From JBCAXA01 sp038534295 (GTDB taxonomy: Bacteria > Pseudomonadota > Gammaproteobacteria > Steroidobacterales > Woeseiaceae), in the NCBI GenBank assembly GCA_038534295.1, contig JBCAXA010000003.1, forward strand, positions 1-64,000: 64,000 nucleotides of DNA. The letters run 5' to 3'. The position numbers and the translations under genes were made by a program. Below the pieces are notes generated by a model. It saw only the letters and a program-made list of their open reading frames with translations. It did not search any database and was not told the DNA's origin. Shown here one piece after another: positions 1 through 7,787 of the stretch (position 1 is its first letter; the number at the start of each line of letters is the position of its first letter).

Positions 1-272
1 ATGTAGGAGCGGGCTTCTGCCCGCGATGGATGCCATCCGGTTACCGCGGCGTCGAACCCCGATGTAGGAGCGGGCTTCTGGCCGCGATGAATGTCATCCG
101 GTTACCGCGGCGCCGAACCCCGATGTAGGAGCGGGCTTCTGCCCGCGATGGATGCCATCCGGTTGCCGCCGCGTCGACCCCCGATGTAGGAGCGGGCTTC
201 TGCCCGCGATGGATGCCATCCGGTTACCGCCGCGTCGACCCCCGATGTAGGAGCGGGGTTCTGCCCGCGATA
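1..272. repeat. Tandem array of REP-like palindromic element (61-bp period)
   Basis: Five head-to-tail copies begin at 1, 62, 123, 184 and 245; the last is truncated near 272. Each has a GTAG head followed by a hairpin GCGGGC-TTCT-GCCCGC and a tail GATGGATGCCATCCGG, itself a second small palindrome. Copies differ at a few bases: copy 2 has a broken hairpin and copy 5 reads GGGGTTCT. A GTAG head plus hairpin is the signature of REP sequences mobilised by RAYT (TnpA-REP) enzymes; no RAYT gene lies in the window. The same core recurs at 46721 and 46833. The array may continue left of the window. Confidence 0.85.
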
Positions 273-384
273 CGTCGTTGCCGGCTTCGAAAGTGAAAAA
301 CCTTGACGTACACTGCGGAGATTCCCCACCCGGAGTGTCGCTTGAGCCGCAATTCCGTTTCCAACGCCGATATTCGCCGCGCCC

Positions 385-1281
385 ATGCTCTACGCGATTG
401 ACGCCAGCGTTTACGTCTTCCGCGCCTGGTTTTCCGTGCCGGATGACATGACCGACGCCGATGGCAACCCGGTCAACGCGCTCTACGGTTTTTCGCGTTT
501 TCTCGCGGATTTCGTCGAAGAAATTCAGCCCGAGCGTATCGTCGTTGCCTTCGACAAGGCGCTGGAGTCGTCCTTTCGCAACGATATCTACCCCGATTAC
601 AAAGCCAATCGCGATCCGGCACCGCCGGAACTCGAGCGGCAGTTCCAGCAATGCATACGGTTTGCGAAAGCGCTGGGTCTCTGCGCGTTGTCGAGTTCGC
701 GTTACGAAGCAGACGACATCATTGGCACCAGCGTTATTGCAGCACGCCGTGAAGGGACGCCCGCGACGATTGTGAGTCGCGATAAGGATCTCGTACAGCT
801 CGTGTCTGGCGATGACGTGTTTTGGGATTTCGCGAGTCGCAAAAGGCTTGTCTACAACGAAGTGCCAGAAGCCTACGGCGTGTGGCCGGAGCAGATTCCG
901 GACTTTCTCGCGTTGGCTGGTGACAGTGTCGACAACATTCCGGGCGTGCCCGGCGTCGGCAAAAAAACCGCCGCAGCGCTGCTGGCCCATTTCGGCAGCC
1001 TCAACGTAATCTATTCGAATCTCGATCGTGTGTCTGAGGTGAATGTTCGCGGTGCGGCAAAATTGGGCGCACGACTCGAAGAGCATCGCGAAATCTGCGA
1101 GCTGTCGCGCCAGCTCACCGGCATCGTTTGCGACGCGCCGCTCGATCTCGGCACGATGGAGCGGCGTGCGCCCAAGATGGGTGAGATTTACGCACTGTGC
1201 GACGAAGTCGGTTTCGGTACTGGGATTCGCATGCAGGCACAACGTATCGCGGACCACAGCGAAGACGCCTTGCCCGCTTGA
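385..1281 (+). CDS. 5'-3' exonuclease (PolA 5'-nuclease-domain / ExoIX-like)
   Basis: Stand-alone 298-residue 5' nuclease homologous to the N-terminal domain of DNA polymerase I. The first residues, MLYAIDASVYVFRAWFS, carry the first metal-binding Asp. YEADDIIGT (about residues 112-120) and SRDKDLVQL (about 131-139) supply further acidic ligands. GDSVDNIPGVPGVGKKTAA (about 178-196) is the Asp-rich and helix-hairpin-helix region that grips the DNA. There is no polymerase or 3' exonuclease domain, and the length is that of a complete 5' nuclease (ExoIX/Xni is about 250). Expected role: flap or RNA-primer removal. The ATG at 385 fits the conserved N-terminus. The stop overlaps the TTG proposed as the next gene's start. 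Confidence 0.9.
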   Translation: MLYAIDASVYVFRAWFSVPDDMTDADGNPVNALYGFSRFLADFVEEIQPERIVVAFDKALESSFRNDIYPDYKANRDPAPPELERQFQQCIRFAKALGLCALSSSRYEADDIIGTSVIAARREGTPATIVSRDKDLVQLVSGDDVFWDFASRKRLVYNEVPEAYGVWPEQIPDFLALAGDSVDNIPGVPGVGKKTAAALLAHFGSLNVIYSNLDRVSEVNVRGAAKLGARLEEHREICELSRQLTGIVCDAPLDLGTMERRAPKMGEIYALCDEVGFGTGIRMQAQRIADHSEDALPA

Positions 1282-2153
1282 ACACGGCCCTGGCGCACGT
1301 CGTTGCCGCGGCGTTGGGGTGCCCAGATTCGCTTGCCGTCGATAGTCAGCCGGTGGGCGGTGGCGACTCACACTCGGCCGCAATGCTGACGTTCGGCAAC
1401 GATCGATGCTTCGTCAAATCGAATCAGCGGTCTTTCTGGCAAGCGTTCAAGACCGAAGCTGATGCGCTCGATGCAATCGAAAAAACCGCGACCGTCCGAG
1501 TGCCAGCGGTGCTTGGCTGCGGCCACACGGAAACCGCGGCGTGGCTGGCATTAGAGTGGTTAGACCTTGTGCCGTTGAACGATGCCGCGGCGTCGCGACT
1601 TGGCACGCAGTTGGCTGAACTGCATCGCACTACCGATTCGGAGCACGGCTGGCCAGGCGATAACTGGATCGGCGGGGCGGTTCAGAAAAACGCACGCACG
1701 ACGGATTGGCCATCGTTCTGGATGGATCAACGTCTTGCGCCGCAAATCGACCGCTTCCGTGCTAGCAGCAGTGACGCGAGCTTGTTACGTATTGTTGAGC
1801 AGGCGGCCGACGCGTCGGCGCGACTGTTGCAATCGCACGCACCGCAACCGTCATTGCTGCACGGCGATCTGTGGGGCGGCAATGCCGCGCGCGATCAACG
1901 CGATGGTGCGCCCGTCATCTTTGACCCCGCAAGCTATTTCGGCGACCGCGAGACCGATGTTGCGATGACACGGCTATTCGGCGGCTTTCCGCCAAGTTTC
2001 TACGACGCCTATGCACGAGCGTTGCCACCGGACGATGGCCACGAGAAAAGAATCGCGCTCTACAACCTTTACCACGCGTTGAATCACGCCAACTTGTTCG
2101 GCGCCGGCTACGCCGGGATGGTTGCACAGCATTGCGCCGCACTCTTGCGTTGA
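1278..2153 (+). CDS. Fructosamine/ketosamine-3-kinase family protein
   Basis: Aminoglycoside-phosphotransferase-fold kinase of the fructosamine-3-kinase family, which phosphorylates ketosamines on glycated protein amines so that they fall apart. Visible: a lysine strand (CFVKSN), TEADALDAI, the typical EWLDL hinge, GDNWIGG, the catalytic loop LLHGDLWGGNA and the metal Asp in FDPASYFGDRETDVAM. The frame is open from 1197, but the homology starts at residues NTALAHVVAAALG, so I place the start at TTG 1278, overlapping the upstream TGA as TTGA. That gives 291 residues, normal for the family. Translational coupling with the exonuclease is likely. The substrate is not shown by sequence. Confidence 0.87.
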   Translation: MNTALAHVVAAALGCPDSLAVDSQPVGGGDSHSAAMLTFGNDRCFVKSNQRSFWQAFKTEADALDAIEKTATVRVPAVLGCGHTETAAWLALEWLDLVPLNDAAASRLGTQLAELHRTTDSEHGWPGDNWIGGAVQKNARTTDWPSFWMDQRLAPQIDRFRASSSDASLLRIVEQAADASARLLQSHAPQPSLLHGDLWGGNAARDQRDGAPVIFDPASYFGDRETDVAMTRLFGGFPPSFYDAYARALPPDDGHEKRIALYNLYHALNHANLFGAGYAGMVAQHCAALLR

Positions 2154-2162
2154 ATTCGCTCG

Positions 2163-2969
2163 TCAATCGTCGAACAGATCGTCCTTATCGACACCAACCA
2201 CAAACTTCCCGCCGTTGTTGGCCATTTCAGCCAGCGTCTGTAGGCGACGGAGCTGTAAGATTTCCGGGTTATCCCGCAGCGCACGAGCTTCTTCCAGCTC
2301 CCATGACAGCTGTTCGTCGCGACGCTGTCGCCGGATCTCGGCCTCAACACTCGCACGCTCACGTTCCGCATTCAAAGTACGCAACTGAGCGGCGTCGGCT
2401 GCCTCGGATTTGATGCGTAGGGCTTCTGCATCCTTTCGGGCCTGAATCAATTGCGCTTCGGCTTTCCGCTCGGTCTCGAGCACCTGATTCATAATCTCGC
2501 GAAGGTTGCCGGGGAAGACCAGGTCCTTCACATCGGCACGCAGTATTTCCACGCCGTATCCAGCAGCCGCCTCGCTCACGTCCTGTTTAACCGCATCAGA
2601 AATCTCATTGCGATCGCTCAGAATGGCATCAAGTCGTTTGCTCGCCAGAAACCGACGCGCCGCCAGTTGAACATCTTCGTAGATTCTCTCTTCATAGGCG
2701 GCAACGTTGTGAGCCGCCGCCTCGGGGTTCTGCAGGCGGAAATAAACCAGCAGACTCACGCGAATAGCGACTTTGTCCTCGGTTAGGATCTCCTGCCCTT
2801 TGATGGTTAGCGATCGTTCGCGCATGTCCATCATTTGCACCCGCCATTGAGAACGATCAAACCAACTGCGCCGCAAGTCGTGCCGGCCAGGTTTCAGGAC
2901 CTTTTGAAATGCACCATCACGATACAATAGGGCAATGAATGACTCGGGCACGACAACGGTTTTGGTCAC
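2163..2969 (-). CDS. SPFH/Band 7 domain protein (slipin-like)
   Basis: 268 residues in the stomatin/prohibitin/flotillin/HflK (SPFH) fold. Residues about 1-150 are the Band 7 domain: IKGQEILTEDKVAIRVSLLV is the typical strand, followed by AARRFLASKRLDAILSDR and VEILRADVKDLVFPG. Residues about 160-235 form a charged Ala/Glu/Arg coiled coil for ring assembly. Unlike classical slipins, no N-terminal membrane hairpin precedes the domain and no NfeD partner is adjacent. The start is GTG 2969, with GGAGAG a few bases upstream. It is convergent with the kinase gene (9-base gap). A membrane-scaffolding role is inferred from the family only. Confidence 0.8.
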   Translation of the reverse strand: MTKTVVVPESFIALLYRDGAFQKVLKPGRHDLRRSWFDRSQWRVQMMDMRERSLTIKGQEILTEDKVAIRVSLLVYFRLQNPEAAAHNVAAYEERIYEDVQLAARRFLASKRLDAILSDRNEISDAVKQDVSEAAAGYGVEILRADVKDLVFPGNLREIMNQVLETERKAEAQLIQARKDAEALRIKSEAADAAQLRTLNAERERASVEAEIRRQRRDEQLSWELEEARALRDNPEILQLRRLQTLAEMANNGGKFVVGVDKDDLFDD

Positions 2970-3162
2970 CGGTTCTCTCCATAAATGAGGTGCCGGGTAC
3001 CAACACCAAGCTATGTGCAGGACGGCAGGACGGAAACGTTGGCGTCAGATCTCTTGGATGAGACCACTCGTCACCCAGCCGCTACTTCATGGGGGTACCC
3101 GACAGCACCGATTCTAACGACCCTGCGTGAGGATACGTAGCGCCGGCCATTCGGTTGTGGTT

Positions 3163-3870
3163 TCAGTGGCCGATAAAATCGGCTTCACGCAACGCGAGAA
3201 TCGTGCCTTCGGGCGCGCGCAGCGTCATTAGATTCGCGCCGGTGTTCGGACGCTCCAACGAGAAACCATAGCGCTCAATGCGTTCGTTGAGTTCGGGTTT
3301 GTTCTCAACCAGAAACGTCAACATTGGCTCGGCCGACTGAGGCAATTCGCATAGGCCTACTTTGGTTGACCCAATCTGCATGCGCATGTGCGGCGGATCG
3401 TCGGCCTCGCCAACGACGTTATCGGCGAACGGCGCCCAAAACCGTGCCGCTTCGTAGAGCTCGCCAACCGGCAGCGTGACCTCGAGGAAACGGCCGAGCA
3501 CGCTGCACGGCGTGCCTTCTTCCGGCGGCGAGAACGTGCGCGCCTCGATCCACGTGACGGTATTGCCGAATGGGCCGCGGAGAGATGCTCGGTGCAGTTC
3601 TTCTTCGCCAATGTGTACGGCGTTGAATTCGACGTTTTGCGTGGCGAGGTCGATCACAAATCGACGGACGTTGGCTTGTACCAGGCGTACAGAGGGCAGT
3701 GCATCGGTCGGTTCATGCAGACCGATGCATATATCGCCGTCACTGACGACGGCGTATCCGCGGGCTATTCCGTCGCTGGTTGGCAGTTCGGAGAAACCAA
3801 GCTGCCGATAAAACGCCAGCGACCCGAGTATGTCCTCGGATGCGACTGCAAACTCCAGAAACCGACTCAC
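3163..3870 (-). CDS. VOC-superfamily (glyoxalase/bleomycin-resistance fold) protein
   Basis: 235 residues made of two vicinal-oxygen-chelate modules, about 1-110 and 120-230. Each begins with the family opening: FLEFAVASEDILGSLAFYRQ and FLEVTLPVGELYEAARFWAP. Each ends with a G-x-x-V/I-x-L-R-type strand (RGPFGNTVTW; LRAPEGTILALRE). VOC proteins are metal-dependent lyases, dioxygenases or small-molecule binders; the substrate here is unknown. The start GTG overlaps the hemH TGA (GTGA), so the two are probably one transcript. The 193-bp gap downstream to the SPFH gene shows no clear feature. Confidence 0.78.
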   Translation of the reverse strand: MSRFLEFAVASEDILGSLAFYRQLGFSELPTSDGIARGYAVVSDGDICIGLHEPTDALPSVRLVQANVRRFVIDLATQNVEFNAVHIGEEELHRASLRGPFGNTVTWIEARTFSPPEEGTPCSVLGRFLEVTLPVGELYEAARFWAPFADNVVGEADDPPHMRMQIGSTKVGLCELPQSAEPMLTFLVENKPELNERIERYGFSLERPNTGANLMTLRAPEGTILALREADFIGH

Positions 3871-4955
3871 CGATCGGCTCCCACCTCCAGTGCCAGACGT
3901 CGAGATTGTGCCAGTTCTTGCGCTTCAGGTTGAACTGTTTGGCCAAGCCGATCAAGGACTAGGTTGACGAGCAGCTCGGTATGGTCGTTGCCGTCGTTCA
4001 GACAAGCAACATAACGAAGCTTGCCGCCACCCGCGTTGCTGAAGTTTTCCGAGTTTTGTAAGGCGATCTCTTCGAGCGTCTCGAGGCAATCGATCGAGAA
4101 GCCCGGGCAGGCGACATCAATGTCGCCGACGCCTTGCGAACCCCATTCTTCGAGCAGTTCGTCCGTATACGGCCGAAGCCACTCCTCGCGACCAACGCGT
4201 GATTGGAAACTCAAGAACCACTCGTCGCGCGACAGCCCAAGGTCCTCGGCAATCAAGCGCGCCGTCTTGTAGCAATGGCAATGATACGGATCGCCGGAGT
4301 CGAGGTAGCGCCGTGGAATACCGTGGAACGAAAACAACAGTCGCTCACCGCGGCCCTGTGTTTGCCAATGCGATCGAATGCGATTGGCCACCGCCGTAAC
4401 GTAGTGCGGGTTGTCGTGATACTGCGTGATCACCGACAGATCTGGAATGCGTCGGGTCGCTTTCAACCAATCGCCGAGCTGATCCATGACGCTTCCCGTC
4501 GTTGTCGCCGAATACTGCGGGTAGAGCGGCAGCACAATCAGACGCGTTGGGTTTTTCGCATGCAGCTTGTCGAGCGCCGACGCAATTGACGGGTTGCCGT
4601 ACGTCATGCCGAGCTCAACGTTGATGTTGAGGTCGGTGCGCTCGTTCAGTGCCTCGGCCATACGCTCGGTCAAGCGCTGGCTGATCGTCAGCAGCGGTGA
4701 GCCGTCGTCCTGCCAGATTTCGCGGTACGCTTTTGCTGAACGCGACGGTCGTACGCGCAAGATCACCAGATGGAGAATGGGCAGCCATAGCCAGCGCGGC
4801 AGCTCGATCAGGCGCGGATCGGACAAAAACTGCGCGAGATACCGCCGTACGGCCGGCGTCGTCGGGGCGTCCGGCGTGCCTAGATTAACGACGAGCACGC
4901 CGACGGTCGGTTCCGAGCCATGCTCATAATTGGGTTCGGTGCTGTACTTCGCCAT
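3867..4955 (-). CDS. hemH: Ferrochelatase
   Basis: Inserts Fe2+ into protoporphyrin IX, the last step of protoheme synthesis, at the inner face of the cytoplasmic membrane. The 362 residues open with GVLVVNLGTPDAPT and carry the family signature around the catalytic His, LLFSFHGIPRRYLDSGDPY. Further conserved blocks are YPQYSATTTGSVMDQL and the C-terminal VACPGFSIDCLETLEEI. It is longer than E. coli HemH (320) because of an extended C-terminus. ATG 4955 matches family N-termini. It shares a 4-base overlap with the downstream VOC gene. Confidence 0.96.
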   Translation of the reverse strand: MAKYSTEPNYEHGSEPTVGVLVVNLGTPDAPTTPAVRRYLAQFLSDPRLIELPRWLWLPILHLVILRVRPSRSAKAYREIWQDDGSPLLTISQRLTERMAEALNERTDLNINVELGMTYGNPSIASALDKLHAKNPTRLIVLPLYPQYSATTTGSVMDQLGDWLKATRRIPDLSVITQYHDNPHYVTAVANRIRSHWQTQGRGERLLFSFHGIPRRYLDSGDPYHCHCYKTARLIAEDLGLSRDEWFLSFQSRVGREEWLRPYTDELLEEWGSQGVGDIDVACPGFSIDCLETLEEIALQNSENFSNAGGGKLRYVACLNDGNDHTELLVNLVLDRLGQTVQPEAQELAQSRRLALEVGADR

Positions 4956-5087
4956 CGCCAGAGGCCGTGGCCAATTGAAGCCGGCAACACTAGCAAGTGC
5001 GCCTCAATCACGCTAGCGACAGCGTCGCCCTGTGGCGGCGCTGTACAATTCGGTTCAACGAAAACTCAACGAAGCACAACGCCAACG

Positions 5088-5555
5088 ATGCTGGACGACG
5101 ACAAAATTTCCGAAGACCTGGATTCGCTGAACGAGGCTCAGCCGCTGGACGGCAAGGATTGGATCGACGTTGCCCGCGATGCAACGGTATTCCAACTGAA
5201 GCTCGTGCTAGACGGCTTACTCGACATCATCATGGTGCCGGTGTCGCTGGTGGCTGCCGGCATGAGCATTGCGACGGGCCAGGATTGGTTTTATCGCACT
5301 ATTCGAGTCGGTCGCGGTCTCGACGCCCGTTTGAATCTCTTCGGCTGCGGCGGTCCGTCAGACGTCGAGCTGCGTCCGCCGGAGGAGCAAAAAGATCAAA
5401 TCGATGAACTAGCGCTGCGGATCGAGCAGGAGATTCGGCGCGAAATCGCCGAAGGCAATCTGCAGATGAGTGCGCGCGAGTCGCTCGGCAAATTGCGTAG
5501 CCGTCTGGATCGCTTGCGCGACAAAGACGGCACCGACTTCGGCGACTCCGTTTAG
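5088..5555 (+). CDS. Conserved protein of unknown function, one membrane-like segment
   Basis: 155 residues from ATG 5088; the frame is open from 4920, but the region before 5088 overlaps hemH and is low in conserved-looking sequence. Visible: an acidic N-terminus, one hydrophobic stretch (about 45-66, IIMVPVSLVAAGMSIATGQ) and a charged helical C-terminus (about 100-150, rich in Glu/Arg) that looks like a coiled coil. It is not assigned to a named family. The gene is divergent from hemH, and its stop overlaps the end of the symporter gene on the other strand. Confidence 0.7.
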   Translation: MLDDDKISEDLDSLNEAQPLDGKDWIDVARDATVFQLKLVLDGLLDIIMVPVSLVAAGMSIATGQDWFYRTIRVGRGLDARLNLFGCGGPSDVELRPPEEQKDQIDELALRIEQEIRREIAEGNLQMSARESLGKLRSRLDRLRDKDGTDFGDSV

Positions 5556-7270
5556 CGTTTCTCGTTGAATCCGATTGCCAGCAGTGAATCGATCGGCGGC
5601 GCCGGCTCACCGCGCCTCACATCGCCACTGCGCAGTCGCTCGCGGTACTCCTTGTAAACGCGCATGGCGACGTAACCGAACATGCACAGGATCGGCACGT
5701 GGACGATGACCATGACGCCGGTACCGACCCCGGCCATGTTGTCGAGATCCGCATCGGTGCGTATCCAGCCGAGCGTGGCGCCCAAGGCGATGAGGCAGTA
5801 GGCGATCTTGAACGCCATAACCTTGCCCTCGCCGAACAAGAACACGATGCATTGCTCGCCGTAGTACGCCCACGAGATCATCGTCGAGATCGCAAACAGC
5901 CACGTCGCTAGCGTAATGAGGTATTTGCCGAGTCCCGGCTGCACCGTGTCAAATGCGTGCGCCGTCAGCGTTGCGCCGATATAGGTTGTATACGTATCGG
6001 TGCCGGTGAGTCGGGGTTCGACGTCGGCCGCATACGGCTCCCAGTCGATGACGTAACCACTGTCGGTCGGGCGCAGTGCACCGGCGAGCTTGTGCAGCCG
6101 ATTGCCGGTGAGCGAGTTGTCGGCCGCCTCGATGATCGTAAAGACGGCTGCTTCCGGTGCGCTTGGCGTGTCGATCAGCGGTGTCGACTCGAGTTGCCAA
6201 ACACCGGCTTCGGTTTCAGTGAATGCATAATCACCCGCGACGATGGCGTTGTCGGCGGAGCGGTTCCACACACCGGTCGACAGTATGACCAGCGCAGTAA
6301 GCGTGCAGACGACGATCGTATCGATGAACGGTTCGAGTCCACCGACCAGGCCCTCGCGAACGGGTTCGTCGGTTTTTGCCGCGGCGTGCACGATCGGTGA
6401 CGACCCCTGGCCGACTTCGTTGGAGAATATCGCTCGTTTCATGCCGATCATGAACGCGTAGCCGATCGTGCCACCGATAAATGCACCTTGCGCTTCCTGC
6501 GCCGAAAACGCCGACGTGAACATCAGTGCCAGCATCGACGGTACTTCTTCAATGTTGACGATCACGACATAGATGGCGACGACGAGGTACATCATCACCA
6601 TGCCCGGGACGAGTACCGACGTGACTTTGCCGATGCGGCTGATGCCGCCAATGATGACGAAACCGATCAGCGTCGCGAGTACCAGGCCGCACAACCAGCT
6701 CGGCACGCCGAAATAGGATTCGGTGATCGTGCCGACATTCCAGGCTTGGAACATGTTGCCGCCCGTGGTCATCGAGATCAGCATCGCAACGCAAAACAGC
6801 CCGCCGAGGATTCGCGCAAAGCCAGCTAATGGCGGAAACGCTCGGCCAAGACCCTTCGAGACGACGTACATCGGCCCGCCGTGCGGGTTCTCCGGGTCGT
6901 CGGTGTTGCGAAACAGCATCGAGAGCGTCACCGACGTCAACTTTACGGACATGCCGAGCAACGCGACCGTCCACATCCAGAACATCGCGCCGGGTCCGCC
7001 TAGCGCGATAGCGAGTGCAACGCCGCCGATATTGCCGAGACCGACCGTCCCCGATAGGGCGGTCGTCAATGCCTGGAAGTGATTGATCGCGCCTGGGTCA
7101 CGTTGATCGTCGTAGCGACCGAAAAGAACGGCCGAGCCGTGCGTGAGCGCGTAATACTGCGAGAAGCCGGACCAGAGCGTGAACAGGACGCACACGCCGA
7201 GAATGAAGTACAGCACGCTTTCGTGCCAAATGACCGCGTTCGCGGCGGCCAACAGTCCGCTCAGGTCCAT
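5552..7270 (-). CDS. Sodium:alanine/glycine symporter family (AGCS) protein
   Basis: 572-residue polytopic permease importing alanine, glycine or a related amino acid with Na+. Signature blocks are present: GNIGGVALAIALGGPGAMFW near residue 80, and NEVGQGSSPIVHAAAKTDEP near 285 with the substrate/Na+ site. It also has SMTTGGNMFQAWN and the C-terminal helices WAYYGEQC. Normal members are about 450-480 residues. Here about 90 polar residues (roughly 335-425) lie between the helix ending LVILSTGVWN and the helix starting GKYLITLATWLF, placing an extra domain on one membrane face. ATG 7270 is preceded by GGGGAGCAATCG. The 171-bp gap behind it shows nothing. Confidence 0.93.
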   Translation of the reverse strand: MDLSGLLAAANAVIWHESVLYFILGVCVLFTLWSGFSQYYALTHGSAVLFGRYDDQRDPGAINHFQALTTALSGTVGLGNIGGVALAIALGGPGAMFWMWTVALLGMSVKLTSVTLSMLFRNTDDPENPHGGPMYVVSKGLGRAFPPLAGFARILGGLFCVAMLISMTTGGNMFQAWNVGTITESYFGVPSWLCGLVLATLIGFVIIGGISRIGKVTSVLVPGMVMMYLVVAIYVVIVNIEEVPSMLALMFTSAFSAQEAQGAFIGGTIGYAFMIGMKRAIFSNEVGQGSSPIVHAAAKTDEPVREGLVGGLEPFIDTIVVCTLTALVILSTGVWNRSADNAIVAGDYAFTETEAGVWQLESTPLIDTPSAPEAAVFTIIEAADNSLTGNRLHKLAGALRPTDSGYVIDWEPYAADVEPRLTGTDTYTTYIGATLTAHAFDTVQPGLGKYLITLATWLFAISTMISWAYYGEQCIVFLFGEGKVMAFKIAYCLIALGATLGWIRTDADLDNMAGVGTGVMVIVHVPILCMFGYVAMRVYKEYRERLRSGDVRRGEPAPPIDSLLAIGFNEKR

Positions 7271-7441
7271 CGATTGCTCCCCATAGTGCAGCAGCTATTC
7301 TTGTTATTGGTGCGCAGAACGCAAACGACGTGCTGCGCGGTCGGTTTGTCGCCGACGTCTAATGACGGGGTTTTTGCGCACCGATGCCCACGAAACTTCG
7401 CACCCACCGGCACCGAACGCCATGCGACGCGCCGTCAGCAT

Positions 7442-7774
7442 TCATGGCCGCGCGCGTTGATTCGGCGTTGCGTGCGCTAGCGCACCATCGCCGTAGGATT
7501 TCACGACCTCAGCGATGATCACTTGAAAGCCGCCGTACCATTTCTGGTATTGCCGCTTGGCGTCGAGGTGTAGCGGGTGGCGGGAAAAACGCTGCAATGC
7601 CGTCTTGTCGCGCCAGTAGTAGACGGTATTGCGGCGGGAGCCGTCGCTGGCGACCCAGCTTTCTTTGCCAAGAAAGCCGTCGGTGGCTTCAGCGGCCGCC
7701 GCGATCTTCGCATCGAGCTCGAAGAACGCATCGTCGAGATGCTTCTCGGTAAAAATGAATGAGGCCGTCAACAT
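7442..7774 (-). CDS. ABM-fold (antibiotic biosynthesis monooxygenase / heme-monooxygenase-like) protein
   Basis: 110-residue ferredoxin-like protein. Residues ASFIFTEKHLDDAFFELDA start the domain; LGKESWVASDGSRRNTVYYW and the following ALQRFSRHPLHLDAKRQY match the beta-strand/His-helix pattern of ABM proteins, often of the 'EthD/ABM enzyme' kind. ATG 7774 was chosen because the upstream part of the open frame lies inside the thiolase gene. The gap to the thiolase stop is 13 bases, so the two genes are probably cotranscribed. Family members include small-molecule monooxygenases and heme-degrading enzymes; the substrate is unknown. Confidence 0.72.
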   Translation of the reverse strand: MLTASFIFTEKHLDDAFFELDAKIAAAAEATDGFLGKESWVASDGSRRNTVYYWRDKTALQRFSRHPLHLDAKRQYQKWYGGFQVIIAEVVKSYGDGALAHATPNQRARP

Positions 7775-7787
7775 CGGGCGAACGGCG

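Noticed and set aside
1..272. Possible CRISPR array because of regularly spaced palindromic repeats
   Set aside because: The whole 61-bp period repeats, including the would-be spacer, and no cas gene is present; REP array fits better.
94..1383. Long reverse-strand open frame (429 codons) across the REP array and the exonuclease gene
   Set aside because: It is antisense to a well-conserved 5' nuclease, its end consists of translated repeats, and it shows no domain.
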